The notes under the pieces were generated by a model. It was not told the DNA's origin. It searched no databases and saw nothing but the letters and a program-made list of their open reading frames with translations. The position numbers and the translations under genes are program-made. From positions 2,418,001 through 2,482,000 of the forward strand of contig JANTQA010000076.1 in NCBI GenBank assembly GCA_027625915.1: a stretch of 64,000 nt of DNA, given 5' to 3'. The DNA is from Anaeramoeba flamelloides. Its lineage: Eukaryota; Metamonada; Anaeramoebidae. Of this stretch, positions 49,176 to 60,660 are shown in pieces. Positions within the stretch are counted from its first letter, which is position 1; each line of letters begins with the position of its first letter.

Positions 49176-50250
49176 TTAAGGAACGAGTGAAGACAGCAAA
49201 GAAGTCGAAAATTAAAGAGTGTTATTATTAAATGTAAATAGCATGATATTAGCAATGATTCAAATGCTTCCAAAAAACGGATTAGTATAAAAGTATAATT
49301 TGTTGATATTATGAATTAAAAATAATCTATGTATTATTAAGGTTTACATTCCCTGAATTTTGAAAGAAGATAATCTTGTGTTGGGTGTAGCGACTTGTTA
49401 ATTTGGTTCTTAGCTGACCGATCTTGGATTTGGTATGAGTTTTAAAAGTGGTTCAAAATGGCAATTTTTGACAATTTATTTTTTTTTTTCCGAAATCCGA
49501 ATTGAAGAGTGTAAGATTAATAGATTGATAGGTGTTTTAGAATAAATTTAAATTTTTGAGTTGTAGAAGAAAATTTTTCAATACGTTTTCGTAAATTAAC
49601 TTAATTAAAAAAAATTATTTTTTAAAAGCACCCAATAAAACCAAACCTAATCAAAAATTTCAACCAACAACCGAAAAAACACATTTTATTATAACTTAAG
49701 TTCCAGCCAATTATTCTTACACCCTTCAATTAGAATTTCGGAAAAAAAAAAAATAAATTGTCAAAAATTGCCATTTTGAACCACTTTTAAAACTCATACC
49801 AAATCCAAGATCGGTCAGCTAAGAACCAAATTAACAAGTCGCTACACCCAACACAAGATTATCTTCTTTCAAAATTCAGGGAATGTAAACCTTAAGGAAA
49901 TCCTAAGAATTTTAGAAAATAATTTGCATTTCGCGACAAAATTTAAAGGTTAAATTATCAACATTCAGACTATTAAGCCGTAAAATAACTTTCTTAAATT
50001 TGTCTTGAGATCTAGATTATTGGTTAATAAATCTATTTTTTTCAAAAATTAAATTATTAGTGGTTTAGGATTATTTAGACGAATTATTCAACAAATATTG
50101 TAAATATATTGATAATAATATTTGATTGATAGAAAAGGAAATAAAAATAATCAATATTTAGTCTTTTTTGTTAATAGTATTGGGTTAATAGTTGAAATTC
50201 AAAAATATAAAAAATAGTTACTTTTGGGAGGTTCTTAATAAAACTTATTA
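49176..50250 (+). repeat. TTAAGG-starting dispersed repeat, copy 2 (interrupted)
   Basis: Blocks such as ATTAAAAATAATCTATGTAT, TTTGCATTTCGCGA, TATTCAGACTA-like and TTTCTTAAATTT follow 63573-64000 in order. The TTAA element 49337-49895 interrupts it. The right part continues with TAGTTACT(A/T)TTGG(G/A)AG as in the copy near 27205. Confidence 0.6.
49337..49895. mobile_element. 559 bp TTAA-bounded element with about 180 bp inverted arms
   Basis: TTAA at 49337-49340 and 49892-49895 brackets arms beginning GGTTTACATTCCCTGAATTT. The arms match for roughly 180 bp almost without change. The loop carries no gene. The related repeat at 63573 shows the uninterrupted site. TTAA duplications point to a piggyBac-like transposase acting in trans. 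The near-identity of arms suggests recent activity or arm homogenisation. Confidence 0.88.
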
Positions 50251-50391
50251 AATTCTTTCAATATTATTATTTTATGTTCTATATTTTGATTCTAAAAAGT
50301 AATTAATATTAAATTTTATTCAAAATGTAAAATTTTTAATTGTGATCTAGAGTTTAGAAAAATCCAAGAATTTATTATTCAATAATATTTA

Positions 50392-50586
50392 CAGTCAGTT
50401 CCACTTTTAAGGCACAAACTTTCAACGAAATTTAAGGCACAATAAAAATCTCAAATTAAGGTACAAAATTCAGATTCTAGTAAAATAAATTGTAAAAAAA
50501 AAATTCCAAATTTTGTGCCTTAATTTGAGATTTTTTTGTGCCTTAAATTTCGTTGAAATTTTGTGCCTTAAAAGTGAAACTGACTG
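50392..50586. mobile_element. 195 bp Tc1-like fold-back element flanked by TA
   Basis: The ends CAGTCAGTTCCACTTTTAAG and its inverse, ending AACTGACTG, are flanked by TA on each side. The motif TTAAGGCACAA recurs in tandem within each arm. Almost the whole element is palindromic. A lone end of the same family is at 10036. Confidence 0.85.
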
Positions 50587-52536
50587 TATAATACTTTTTT
50601 TAGAGTCACAAAACGTTGAAAATAATAAATACACTCACATATTTACCCACATATAAAATATTTTTACAATTAGAATATCTAGAGTAATGTTAATCAATCA
50701 AAGATAATTTAATTCTGAAAATAGATTTTGTAAAATAAATGATAAAAATTCAAACGATATAAATAGTGTATTATGATTTGAATAATTATGAATTCATATA
50801 TCATATTATTTGAAAATGAAACAGGAATAAATATTTCTTCAAGTTCACATTCTTTCCATTGAGTAAAAATTCAAATTTTTTTTTTTTGTTTTCATTTCAT
50901 TTTTTGAATTGCTTAACATATTTATTCAATTAAAATTATCTCAATTGATTGATATTAGGATAAATTTGAGTTATTTAAATATAAAAAACAGAAACAAAAT
51001 AAATTAGTTGAAGCAACTCTTTGATCAATCAATAATTTTAGTCAAATCCAAACAAATTAACAATGTATTTTTTTTTTTTGTGGTCACCATAAATTTTAAA
51101 AAATGTTTTTTATCAGTAATGATAATTTTTTATTTTTTCTTGTGTGGAACTTTTAAAATATCAATACAATTTTTAATATTTCAATAAAAGAATGATTCCA
51201 ATTTAGGATTTTAAATAAAAATTTTTTCAATTAGATTACAAAATAAAAACATGAATTTTGTTCTGTTAACATTTAGAATAGGATTTTTACAAGAATTTTT
51301 ACTTTAATTTGTGTTTTTCTCGTAATATGATATTGTATTTTTTTTTTTTTTTTCAAATAAAATTCCCTTACAAGTATTTTTAAATAGAAAATTAAAAATT
51401 AATTATTTATATTCTAAAATTATTTGAATGGTTCTGATGTTTTCTGAAAGTATAGTTTATGAATAATTTTTGTTATCTCAAATCCTCCAATTTATAAAAA
51501 ACAAATAATCATTTTATCTTTTAAAAATATTGAAGAAGATTTTCTTTAAATTTGAAAATTCAAGAAATTAGAATTAAAAAACTCAAAAAAATAAAAATAA
51601 ATAAATAATTTCGATAGATATTTTTTCTTTGATTTTATTCAATGAGATTTAAATTAATTATTCCTAATTAAAAATTAAATTTATTTAAAAAAAAATGACT
51701 TTATAATAAGTTTATGTTTTGTCAAATATATATCATAACCTGGTGGAAAAAAATTATTTTATTTTCATTTATCAAAAAGGACTATTTAACAAAATTATAT
51801 CCCTTTTACCTTATACACAATTTGTTGATTTTTTTATCTTATATTTAAAATTCTAAGATTATGAATTTCTTTATTTGAATAAATTTGAGAAAATGAGTAA
51901 TATATTAATCTTGATTGGGCAAGATTTATAACTCATAGAAAGAAATATATATTTCTAATTTTCGGGGCAATAAGTTAAATTATGCAAATCCTTTTACCTG
52001 TACATGTTAGTGATATTTCACGAAAAAAAATAATTTGTAAAAAAAAAAAAATAATAAATAAATAAAATAATTTCAAATTTTTTTATTCTTTTTAGATCAT
52101 TAAAGTTAAAAAAAAAATCAAAATTCATAAATAAAGTTTAAAAATTAATTACATCTACTGAAAAAAATTTTAACTAGAATATAACATTTTTTAAATGTTT
52201 ATTATCTAATCCCTTTTAAATTGTTTAAATAAATTAAAAACTTAATTATCAGAGATTCAAAATATAATTTACAAGACAAAATAATAACTGGTAAAATTTG
52301 ATCTTTAGAAAATTTGAATTTATTCTATCTGTCTGTACTTTCTATTTTTTAATTTTTTTTGAGATAATTTCAAATTCTCTTTGTTTAAATGTAAAACTAA
52401 AAACGAATCTAAAAACTGTAATACCTCTATATATGAATGGTAGTATTTAGGAAAGGTACTTTTTTCCAGAAATAAATTTATAAAAATATTCCAAGAAAAT
52501 TATCTACTTCTAACATTTTTTTAGTTTTTATCTCAA

Positions 52537-52562
52537 AATAATAATAATAATAATAATAATAA
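52537..52562. repeat. (AAT)n microsatellite
   Basis: About eight to nine perfect AAT/ATA units, outside any gene. Confidence 0.9.
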
Positions 52563-54573
52563 CTGGTATATAGTGCTGTCTTTAAGCGTTTAGTCTCTAT
52601 TGAATTTTTTTTATGTAATTTTAATAGAGATTTAGAATTTTTTTGTCAATTACCTCGATTTAAAATCAAAGTGAAAAACTTCTTTTTCTAGTAATGAAAT
52701 ATTGCTAAATGACATTTATTAAATTTACTTATTGTTTTTATAGAAATAAACAATTTTTCAATTTTTTCACTTTTTTGAAAGTTGCTTTTTTTCAACTTTT
52801 CACAAAAATACATAAAATAGAAAAAAAAATGAGCAAGAAAGCAAAAACCTTGTTGTGTTTGTGGTAGACATACAAAAAATAATTTGAAAAATAAACATGA
52901 ACAGATTTTTTTCGGATTTGTATAAAAAATAGTTGGATTCGAAAAAAAATATGCAATATATGCTTGACTCTAAATGAAATTTTTGGTTCTTTTTCTTGTA
53001 ATTCTTTTTTTTCGTTAATATACTCTTTGAGTTTACGTTCTTTTGTTTTTGTTGAATTTGAAGTTTTTTTAAGTATTCCCAAATTGCCATTCCAAAGTTT
53101 TTGCCAGTGTCAAAAAAAAGCAAAGAAAAAAATAAGAACTATTATTTTAAAAAGTATTTATTGATAAAACAAATTGAGTTTTTTATAGAGTCAAGTTGGA
53201 TGAACAGAAGTGAATAAAAAAATATTCACTAGTTTTAAATTATTTTTCCGTTTTTCAAAATCAGAATAAATATTAATTTTGAAAAAATAAATAAATCAAA
53301 AATTAATCAAAAAATTCTCATTCGTTAAAGATATTTTTTCAAAAAAAAAAAATTTTAAATACACTTTTTCTAGCTAATTGTTAAATTATTAAAAAAAAAA
53401 AAAAAGATATAAAAGTTCTAACATTGAAAAAAAATTGTTTTTTTATCCTTTTTAAATCTATTTCTAGATAAGGATTCCTTATTTAGAAATTGGTCAAAAA
53501 AAAAAATTAATAGAGACTAGTCCCTTAAAGAAAAAATTGTTTTTACATAATAGATCTCAATTTAATTGAACAACTGTAGTTACGAATCTACCAAATATTG
53601 TTTTATTGAATCATCTATACCACAATTAGTTTTATTGGCTGAGATTTGAATTGAAATAGTAATCAAGGAAAAATATTACCAAATAAAAAATTTGCTTTCG
53701 AAATCAATACTTTCGAGTATAAAACTAAAAATATTTTATCCCATTTTCGAGGATTAACTAAATTCTTAAACAAAATAATAGGTTACTTTTTTTCTTTTTA
53801 TATTAGAAACATTCAATTTTTGAATTCAAAAAATAAGATTCTAATTAATAAATTATTTAAATAAGGTTGAATGATCTATTTCATAAAGTTGAAACACAAA
53901 TTACAAAAAAAAAATTTTTGAAGATCTTTACAAGATTTCATTTTATTTTCAAAAATTACTACTCCCTGAAGTGTGTATTCCAATTTTTCAATAATAATAA
54001 AGGGAATTTGTAAAAAAGTAAAAAGTAAAAACTAATATATAATCAAAATTTTGACTTTTAATATTATTTCTAAAGAAGATAGTTAAATACACACACACCC
54101 TACCCCTCTCTTTATAATATCAAATTTTTGTTACAATTCCAGAGAAGAATTCGAATATTACAAAATTTTGGAAATCAGAGATAGTTAAACTCTGGGAAAT
54201 AAGAGTTATTAAAAAAAAATTTTTGAAATAATTTATTAATTCCAGTTTACGAATCTTTAATTGAAATTTTAAATAATATAATCATTCTACTTTCATAGAG
54301 AATTAATTCTAATTTTTTTGATAACATCAAACTAATATTTGATAAGTTTATTTTTGTAGACATCACTCAATCATGAAAAAAAAATTTTATAAATAAAAAC
54401 TTTGCTTGGAAATCTATTGAAAAAAAAAATGAAGAAATTTAGGATATCTGTTTTGTAATTTTTTATATTTTTGATAAAGAATTAGATTAAATAATATGAA
54501 TTAAAATAAAATAAAATAAAAATCGAGAGAGAAAAAATAAAATAATTATTGTTAATATGAATAAGAAAAATAA

Positions 54574-57500
54574 TTATTTCTTTTCTGTTTCCAAGACGAA
54601 AAAATTCATGATATCTGTGAGAGAAACGACACCCGTTAATCTATAATCTTCATCAACGCAAAATAATCTCGAAATACCCAGTTCAGCAATTTTTATTAAA
54701 ACGTCAGCATAGGAATCATCTAAGTGGCAAGTATGTAATATATATTCTTCTTCTGGATTTCTTCTTTTCATAATGGCTTCTGATACCGGCAACGTCAAGT
54801 CTTTTAAATTATGTGTTACCACAAAATCCTAATGGAGACAATTTTTTTTTATATTTTTTTCAAATTATTATAAAATAACAGTGATTAATAGTAAAAGAAA
54901 AGTAAAAAATTAATAAATGTTGTAAATTAGTATCGAATTGTTTTTTGAGAAAATTTCTTTTTTTTTTTATTTATTTTTTTTCAATTCTACAATTCTTATA
55001 ATTCCAAATGAACGAGTCAATCAGGTGATTAATAATTCAACCAAAAAAGAAATTTGAGAATAAAATATCGATGACTTTTATTAAAAATGGTTATTGTATT
55101 TCTCAAGTTAACAATTGATGTATAAGTTAGAAAAAAATTTGATTTTATCTTCGTGATCACCTAAAAAAAATATTTTAATTCTAATCCTTCTGTCTGTTCA
55201 ATTTAAAGCTAAGGGAAGAATAGGTATAAGAAAAAAAAACGGTTAGGCTATCTTCGTATTGGTGGTTGTATGTTTATGTTTTTGTAAACTATTTAAATTT
55301 TAAGATGGCTCCTTTAGCTTTGAATAGATTTTTGAAAATGATTGAATTTGCGACAATTGTAATATATAGATGGTATGATGGTTTGGTAGTATTCAATGCA
55401 ATTTTATCCATGGTTAATATTAATAGTTAAATAACTTTGGAGAGTTAATGATTTACTTTAAGTTGCTGTTATTGTTAATGAAAAAGTCTCTATCAATATT
55501 TTCTCAACAAAATAAAAAACCAAAGAATGACAATATTTTGATCTGATCATTGATTTAATTTTTATTTCTTTTTTGTTCACTTTTTTAAAAAACAATTATT
55601 TTTTTTTCAAGATCTGTTTTTTGATCCAATTATTATTTTTCTAATTAAAAATAGAATTACTGTCAAATTCAAATAAATAAAAATTTAACTTTTGTATCTC
55701 AAAGTTCAAAAAATAAGGGCTAAATTTAAATTGAAAAGTGTTTATTGCCAAGTGTATTTTGGAAAGATTTTGGGTTTTTTTCATTCTATTCAATAAATAA
55801 GGTGGGCTAAATATTTGGGAAGCTAAAATAAAAAATGCTATTTTTTGTAATTGGAAAATGACATTATTATTCTAAATTTTATAAACTATTAAATTGCAAT
55901 TAATTTTTTATAACCTTAATGTATTTTCAAATTAGAGGTGTAAATTTATTTTAAAATATCTTTATTAAACTTAATTCTAATATTATTATTAAAATATACA
56001 AAAGTGTTATTGATCATTAATTGAATCTTCATAATTATCCAATTTGTTTATTCAAAATACATTAATTAAAGATATCAATGTTTCAAATCTCAATTTTATA
56101 TTATGATTTTTTTTAAGTAATAAAAGTTGTGCTTTATTTTTTTTCTTCGAGATTTAATCTTGATAGAATTTCAAATAGAAGGAAAAACTTATAACTGCAT
56201 TTTATTGTTTAAAAAATCCTTTTGTATCCTAATCATATTGTCCTGTTTTTTTTATTGAAATTGGCCGTTCCAAGTTCTGTAAACAAAAAATTGTTAATTT
56301 TTTTTTCATTTTTGGGAAATATTTCAACAAATATATTTCGAAATATAAACAATATGATACAAATTTAATCAGTCTTAAAGTTTCCTACTTAATTCGATAT
56401 TACCATTTTATGTATAGAACTGCTTTCAAAGAAAATTCTCTGAAATAAATATATAAAAAAAATTCCTCACTTTTTTGGAAATACCTTAGATTTTCAATTC
56501 TTCAAAAATTTATCACTCCTGAATCATATGAAATTTTTAATGGCGAGATGTAATTTATCAAAATTTTAGAAAAAATAACAATTTAATAATCAAAATAACG
56601 ATTTTTCAAACTAAACCATTTTCCAGTCAAATGTACCTAGTTGTAATGTGTAAAATGCATGTGTTTAAACGACTTGAATGGATATAAGAAGAAAAAATTT
56701 ATTTTGGAAATTTTCAAAATTGAAATCATTTTTTCCCATTTTGTTTTACTTTTTTTTTTTTCGATTTTTTTTACACCTAATTCATTGTTACAAATTTTTT
56801 TTTTATTGCAAGATCATAGCCATTTGGTAAAATTGTGTTATTTTAATGTTATTGATAAAGTGAAAATGATTGAAGAGAAATCATTTTGATTTCTATTGGA
56901 ATTTTATTTGGATCTTCAATAGGAGATCAAAATGAACATTGTTGTTTTTCTCAATAGGGACCTGAAGAATTTGGGGTTTTTCAATTCTTAAGAAAATATA
57001 TTATTTTATTGCCTTTATTTTGGGCGGATATCAACTATTCTTTGATGTTTTGTATTCTACTTTTTTTTTTATTTACTCTTCAAAGGTCATTTTTAAAAAA
57101 TATTTGATATTTGAAAAAAATGTTTGGCACCTTTGACTGAAATAAAGTTTATATCATGATTTTGTAGAATATCACAATTTTAGAATATTAATCGCATTTT
57201 TTGAATAATTTTTGATTTTTTAATATGAATCACATTTTCTTTTAAAGGTGAGTATGAATTTGAATAGATTTCATTAATTACTTTGATACATCAAAAAATA
57301 ACATAAAATGTAATTTTTTTTTTTAATTCAATATTGAAATTCAAATCTTTAATTTTTTGAAAGAAAAAAAAATAGATAATAAAAATCAACTTTTGTTACT
57401 TTATTTTCAGGGGGTTCGTTAAAAATGAATTCTTCAGATACATTAAAAAAACAATCCTTTAATTTTGGTTAAGGGGGGGGGGTACAATCGTTTATCCACA

Positions 57501-59449
57501 GGCTACAATAAAAGCACAGTTTTTGTAATGTATCTGAAGAATTTATTTCGAACGAACATCCTTAAATGGGGCTATTTATAAATTTATTGTTTATAAAATA
57601 AAAAAAAATGATTTTTTGATTTATTAAAAAAAGATTTGAATGAATTAATTTTAACTTGTTTGATTGAATAAATCAAGAATTTAATGTTTTTAAAATGAAT
57701 CAGAATGTTTAAGTAAAAATGATTTCACCATCAAGCAAATATAATTCTTTTGAAACAGTAAAAATAAATCGAGACACTTTCTAATAAATAGAAATTTCCA
57801 TATATTTTAGAAAAATCGAATTATTTAATTATTTTTTGTGTTTAGTTAGGTGGGGGATACACGTGTTGAGTTCTTTTAACCATTTACTCAAATTTAACGA
57901 ATAATTTTTTTTAAAAGTTAATATACTTTAACATATTAATTAATGTGTATATACTTTGTGCAGATTTAAATCAACTTTTGAGGTTAGATCTTGTGTTGTA
58001 ATGGTTAAAAAATAATAATTGATTTTGTTTCAAGTATTTCATAACATTCAAAACCTGGTTAAAGAATTTTTCCATTGTTGTTTATGAAAAAGTCTTAGAT
58101 TAGTGTCCTTTTCTTTCACAGGTGCGATCAATTAGTGATCAAGGATGTAGCATGATAATGTTTATAACAATTTTGAATATATAACATTCAATTTTGTTAT
58201 TCTTTTTTAGAAAGGATCATTGTAAATTTTTTTTTAATAAATTCCACAAACAATTCAAAGACAATTTTTTTTAAAGAAAAAACAAGTAATTTTTTATGGT
58301 TTGAAAAATAATTCTCAGTAAAATCAACGTTGAAAGAACAGAAATATTGAGTACTAAAATGGAATTGCAAAAATCACATAGAAAAATAAATCCAAGATGG
58401 TTTTTTAGGTGAATATTAAAAAGGAATGCTTGAACAAAGGAGAAAAAAAATAAAAAAACAAAAAAAAAAAAATTATCCTTTTTTTAATAATTTGGATTGT
58501 TTTTCTGTTGGTAAACCAAAATTTTGAGTCAAATAAATGAAGGTGGTTATTTGTATAGTTTGTGTTGTGTAACTTGAAAAAGTAAAAAAAAAAAAAAAGA
58601 AAAAGACATTTTGTAAAGAAAAAAAAAAAAAAAATTTACTGTAATATCAGAACGGCTGTATCTGTCAATTAATTTAAAGTTTTTGTCTACAATTGGTATC
58701 CCAGAAATTCTTTTTTCTGAAATTATTTTTAAAACATCGATTACAGGTGTTTGTGGTGTTGTTGTGATCAAATTGGATGTTCTTGCAACACCAATTTCTC
58801 GAATTGACTTTTGGAGAGCTTCGTGTGATAATTCGAGGCTTTTAACAACAAATCTCAGTAAATGTAAATGTTTTATAACATAGAGAATAGTCGAAGGGCT
58901 TTGAGGATCGATTACGGGCAAACGATGGAACTTTTTTTGTGAAAGCTTCGTTAAGGCATCAAACATCGTTGTTTCGGGATTGATGCCAACGATCCTTTCG
59001 GGGATTTTCCTAAACCCTCTCCAGTCTTCAACCGTGGTTTCCCCTAACTGGTCGATTTTGTTGTTAGTGTAGTAATGGCACAACACATCAACAACGTCAG
59101 TTACAGTATACATCCCGACATACCGATGGTTTTGGCTGTCCCACAATGGAACGGACTGGAATTGATGCTCGGCAAGTGCCTGAAAGGTGTGCTTTAAGGG
59201 CAATTTTGTGTCGATCACTACAATTTTAGCACTTAGGGGAATCAATGTATAGCATCTATGAAGCCTTAAAAAATCCCCGATATTGTGCCTCATTTGCTGA
59301 AAGGGATCTTTTTCTTTTTCTTGCTCTTTTTTTTCTTTATCTTTTTTTTTTTCTTCTGTTTGTTTTTCTAGAATTGTTTCCGATTTCTTTTTGTTGTACT
59401 CTGGCTTTTCTCGAAGTTTGGTTTTTTTTTTCTCTTTTTGTTGACTCAT
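54574..59449 (-). CDS. AMPK gamma (SNF4-type) subunit, two exons
   Basis: This is the nucleotide-sensing subunit of the AMP-activated/SNF1 protein kinase. Exon 1 (59449-58640) and exon 2 (54828-54574) join at phase 0 across a 3811 bp intron, giving 354 residues. A charged Lys/Glu N-terminal tail of about 50 residues precedes four CBS repeats. CBS1 has HRCYTLIPLSAKIVVIDTKL and PLWDSQNHRYVGMYTVTDV. CBS2 has TTMFDALTKLSQKKFHRLPV. CBS3 has EKRISGIPIVD and the SRSDIT at the junction. CBS4 has HTCHLDDSYADVLIKIAEL and VVSLTDIM. The His-Arg pair that contacts phosphate is kept in CBS2 (FHRLPV). In CBS4 the equivalent His is Ser (GISRLF), so nucleotide binding there may differ. The ATG at 59449 is chosen because the frame upstream is not conserved. 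It is head-to-head with CK2 alpha. Confidence 0.95.
55940..56450. repeat. Dispersed 0.5 kb repeat, copy in AMPK gamma intron
   Basis: It follows 31999-32560 block for block (TTTATTTTAAAATATCTTTA, TTTTATTGTTTAAAAAAT, AAAGTTTCCTACTTAATT). Both copies lie in giant introns of minus-strand genes and have the same orientation. Confidence 0.65.
56612..57151. mobile_element. 540 bp-family inverted-repeat element, copy B
   Basis: The left end TAAACCATTTTCCAGTCAAA and the right end ACCTTTGACTGAAATAAAGT form diverged inverted repeats related to copy A. The interior is collinear, in reverse, with 62964-63494 (for example AATGGATATAAGAAGAAAAA and TTTGGATCTTCAAT). Confidence 0.7.
57405..57572. mobile_element. 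Short inverted-repeat element related to 15498-16036
   Basis: The arms share GAATTCTTCAGATACATTA on the left and the inverse TAATGTATCTGAAGAATT on the right, as in the element within the urocanase intron. The outer edges are GTTCGTTAAAAATG and CGAACGAACATCCTTAAA. A G run of about ten lies in the loop. Confidence 0.65.
57850..58010 (-). repeat. Dispersed repeat, copy 3 (inverted)
   Basis: The stretch TTAAATCAACTTTTGAGGTT followed by AGATCTTG is the reverse complement of the start of 23760-23960 and 8337-8530. The rest is poorly preserved. Confidence 0.4.
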
Positions 59450-60119
59450 TTTGTTGATTGATCGATTGAAAATTTTGAAGTTATCCAAAGAAAGAAATTG
59501 ATAAAAAATAAAAAATTCCACCCGAAATAATGATTCTTTCAAAAGAACGAGTTTTTGTTTAAAAGAGGAAAAAGTGTCGTTGTTTTTCTTAGTATAGTTT
59601 TTTCTTCTTTTTATAATTCTTTTACTTATTAAGAAATGATTGAAGTTTTTTCTAACAAAGAAAGTCAATTTCTAAGAAAACAATTTTAATTTCTTCTATT
59701 TTTCAATATCAGTATGTTTAATTTTCCTTCTCTAGGTGGAAATTTGACAATCTATATCTTTCTATTCTTATAATTGTTCATTTTTAAAAAAGGAAAAAAT
59801 TTCTTTTTTCATTCACAATTAGCCTTTAAATCTAATTAAAAACATGTGATTTTTGCATATTTATTTTATGTTAGAAAGAGTTTCTTCTCATTGATTGGGT
59901 TTTAAAATACTTATATTAATATTTTTCGTTTTTTTGCAAAGAAGAGTCTTGGAAATTGAATTATTTCTCGTCAATTAATTCTGATCTAATGGGCAGTTTT
60001 GAATTTAATTTCTTATTTGAAGAAATCACAAAACATCCCACAACTCACTTGAGATAATTTGTATAATCATTTTTTGCTATTTTCTAATTCTAGGCAATTT
60101 TGAATACTAAAATAAGTGG
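59450..60119. promoter_or_regulatory. Shared 670 bp divergent promoter region
   Basis: AMPK gamma (leftward) and CK2 alpha (rightward) start at either edge with no other gene between. This is by far the shortest intergenic gap in the window. The region is AT-rich and free of the inverted-repeat elements seen elsewhere. No specific box can be named with confidence. Shared regulation is an inference. Confidence 0.5.
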
Positions 60120-60660
60120 ATGACAAACAAAAAGAAACCATCCATCTCTCGTGTCTATGCAAACGTAAACAAAACCAAAGGTGAGGATTATTGGGATTAT
60201 GAACAAACACAATTAATATGGGGACATGAAATCAATTATAAAGCAACACAAAAGATCGGGAGAGGGAAATATTCTGATGTCTTTTCTGGATCCTGTTTAT
60301 TAAATAACAAAAAATGTGTGATCAAAGTCTTAAAACCCGTGAGGAAAGCAAAAATCAAAAGAGAAATCAAAATTTTACAAAACCTCTATGGCGGCCCAAA
60401 TATAATCAAATTATTGGACATTGTACGAGACGTGGAAACAAAAATCCCTTCTTTAATTTTTAATCATGTCAACAACACCTATTTTAGGGATTTGTATCCA
60501 ACCTTTACCGATTTCGATGTTCGTTATTATCTTTATCAAACTTTGAAAGCACTCGAGCACGCTCATAAAAATGGAATCATCCATAGAGACGTTAAGCCAC
60601 ACAACATAATGATTGATCATTCAAAAAAACAGCTTTATTTGATTGACTGGGGGTTAGCAG
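60120..60660 (+). CDS. Casein kinase 2 alpha catalytic subunit, first exon (partial gene)
   Basis: CK2 alpha is a constitutively active Ser/Thr kinase that phosphorylates acidic sites in nucleus and cytoplasm. Exon 1 encodes 180 residues plus one base. It shows [18 protein letters not shown], the glycine loop [13 protein letters not shown] near residues 45-57, CVIKVLKP with the catalytic Lys, the CK2-specific basic cluster [15 protein letters not shown], and [12 protein letters not shown]. The catalytic loop [12 protein letters not shown] lies near 155, and IDWGLA near 174, where CK2 has DWG instead of DFG. It stops at a donor GCAG|GTTTGA where the family continues EFYHP. No exon with that continuation occurs before 64000, so the intron is longer than 3.3 kb and the gene leaves the window. 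Confidence 0.95.

Larger units (their letters stand above)
49093..54573. other. 5.5 kb intergenic stretch, repeats only
   Basis: It contains a TTAAGG-starting repeat (49176-50250) split by a 559 bp TTAA element, a 195 bp Tc1-like fold-back (50392-50586), a weak remnant of the 525 bp family around 50860-51255 and an (AAT)n microsatellite (52537-52562). Open stretches at 52792-53123 show no family resemblance. Confidence 0.6.
54829..58639 (-). other. 3.8 kb intron of AMPK gamma
   Basis: The donor is ACA|GTAAAT and the acceptor CCATTAG. The intron splits the protein between CBS3 and CBS4. It contains a 0.5 kb dispersed repeat (55940-56450), a 540 bp inverted-repeat element (56612-57151), a small inverted-repeat element with a G homopolymer (57405-57572) and a reversed dispersed repeat (about 57850-58010). 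No gene is seen inside. Confidence 0.92.

Noticed and set aside
52792-53123. Two overlapping minus-strand open frames (MAIWEYLKKLQ and KERKLKEYINEKKELQ)
   Set aside because: Both frames look somewhat protein-like, neither has a clear start, splice pair or family match; left as unassigned.
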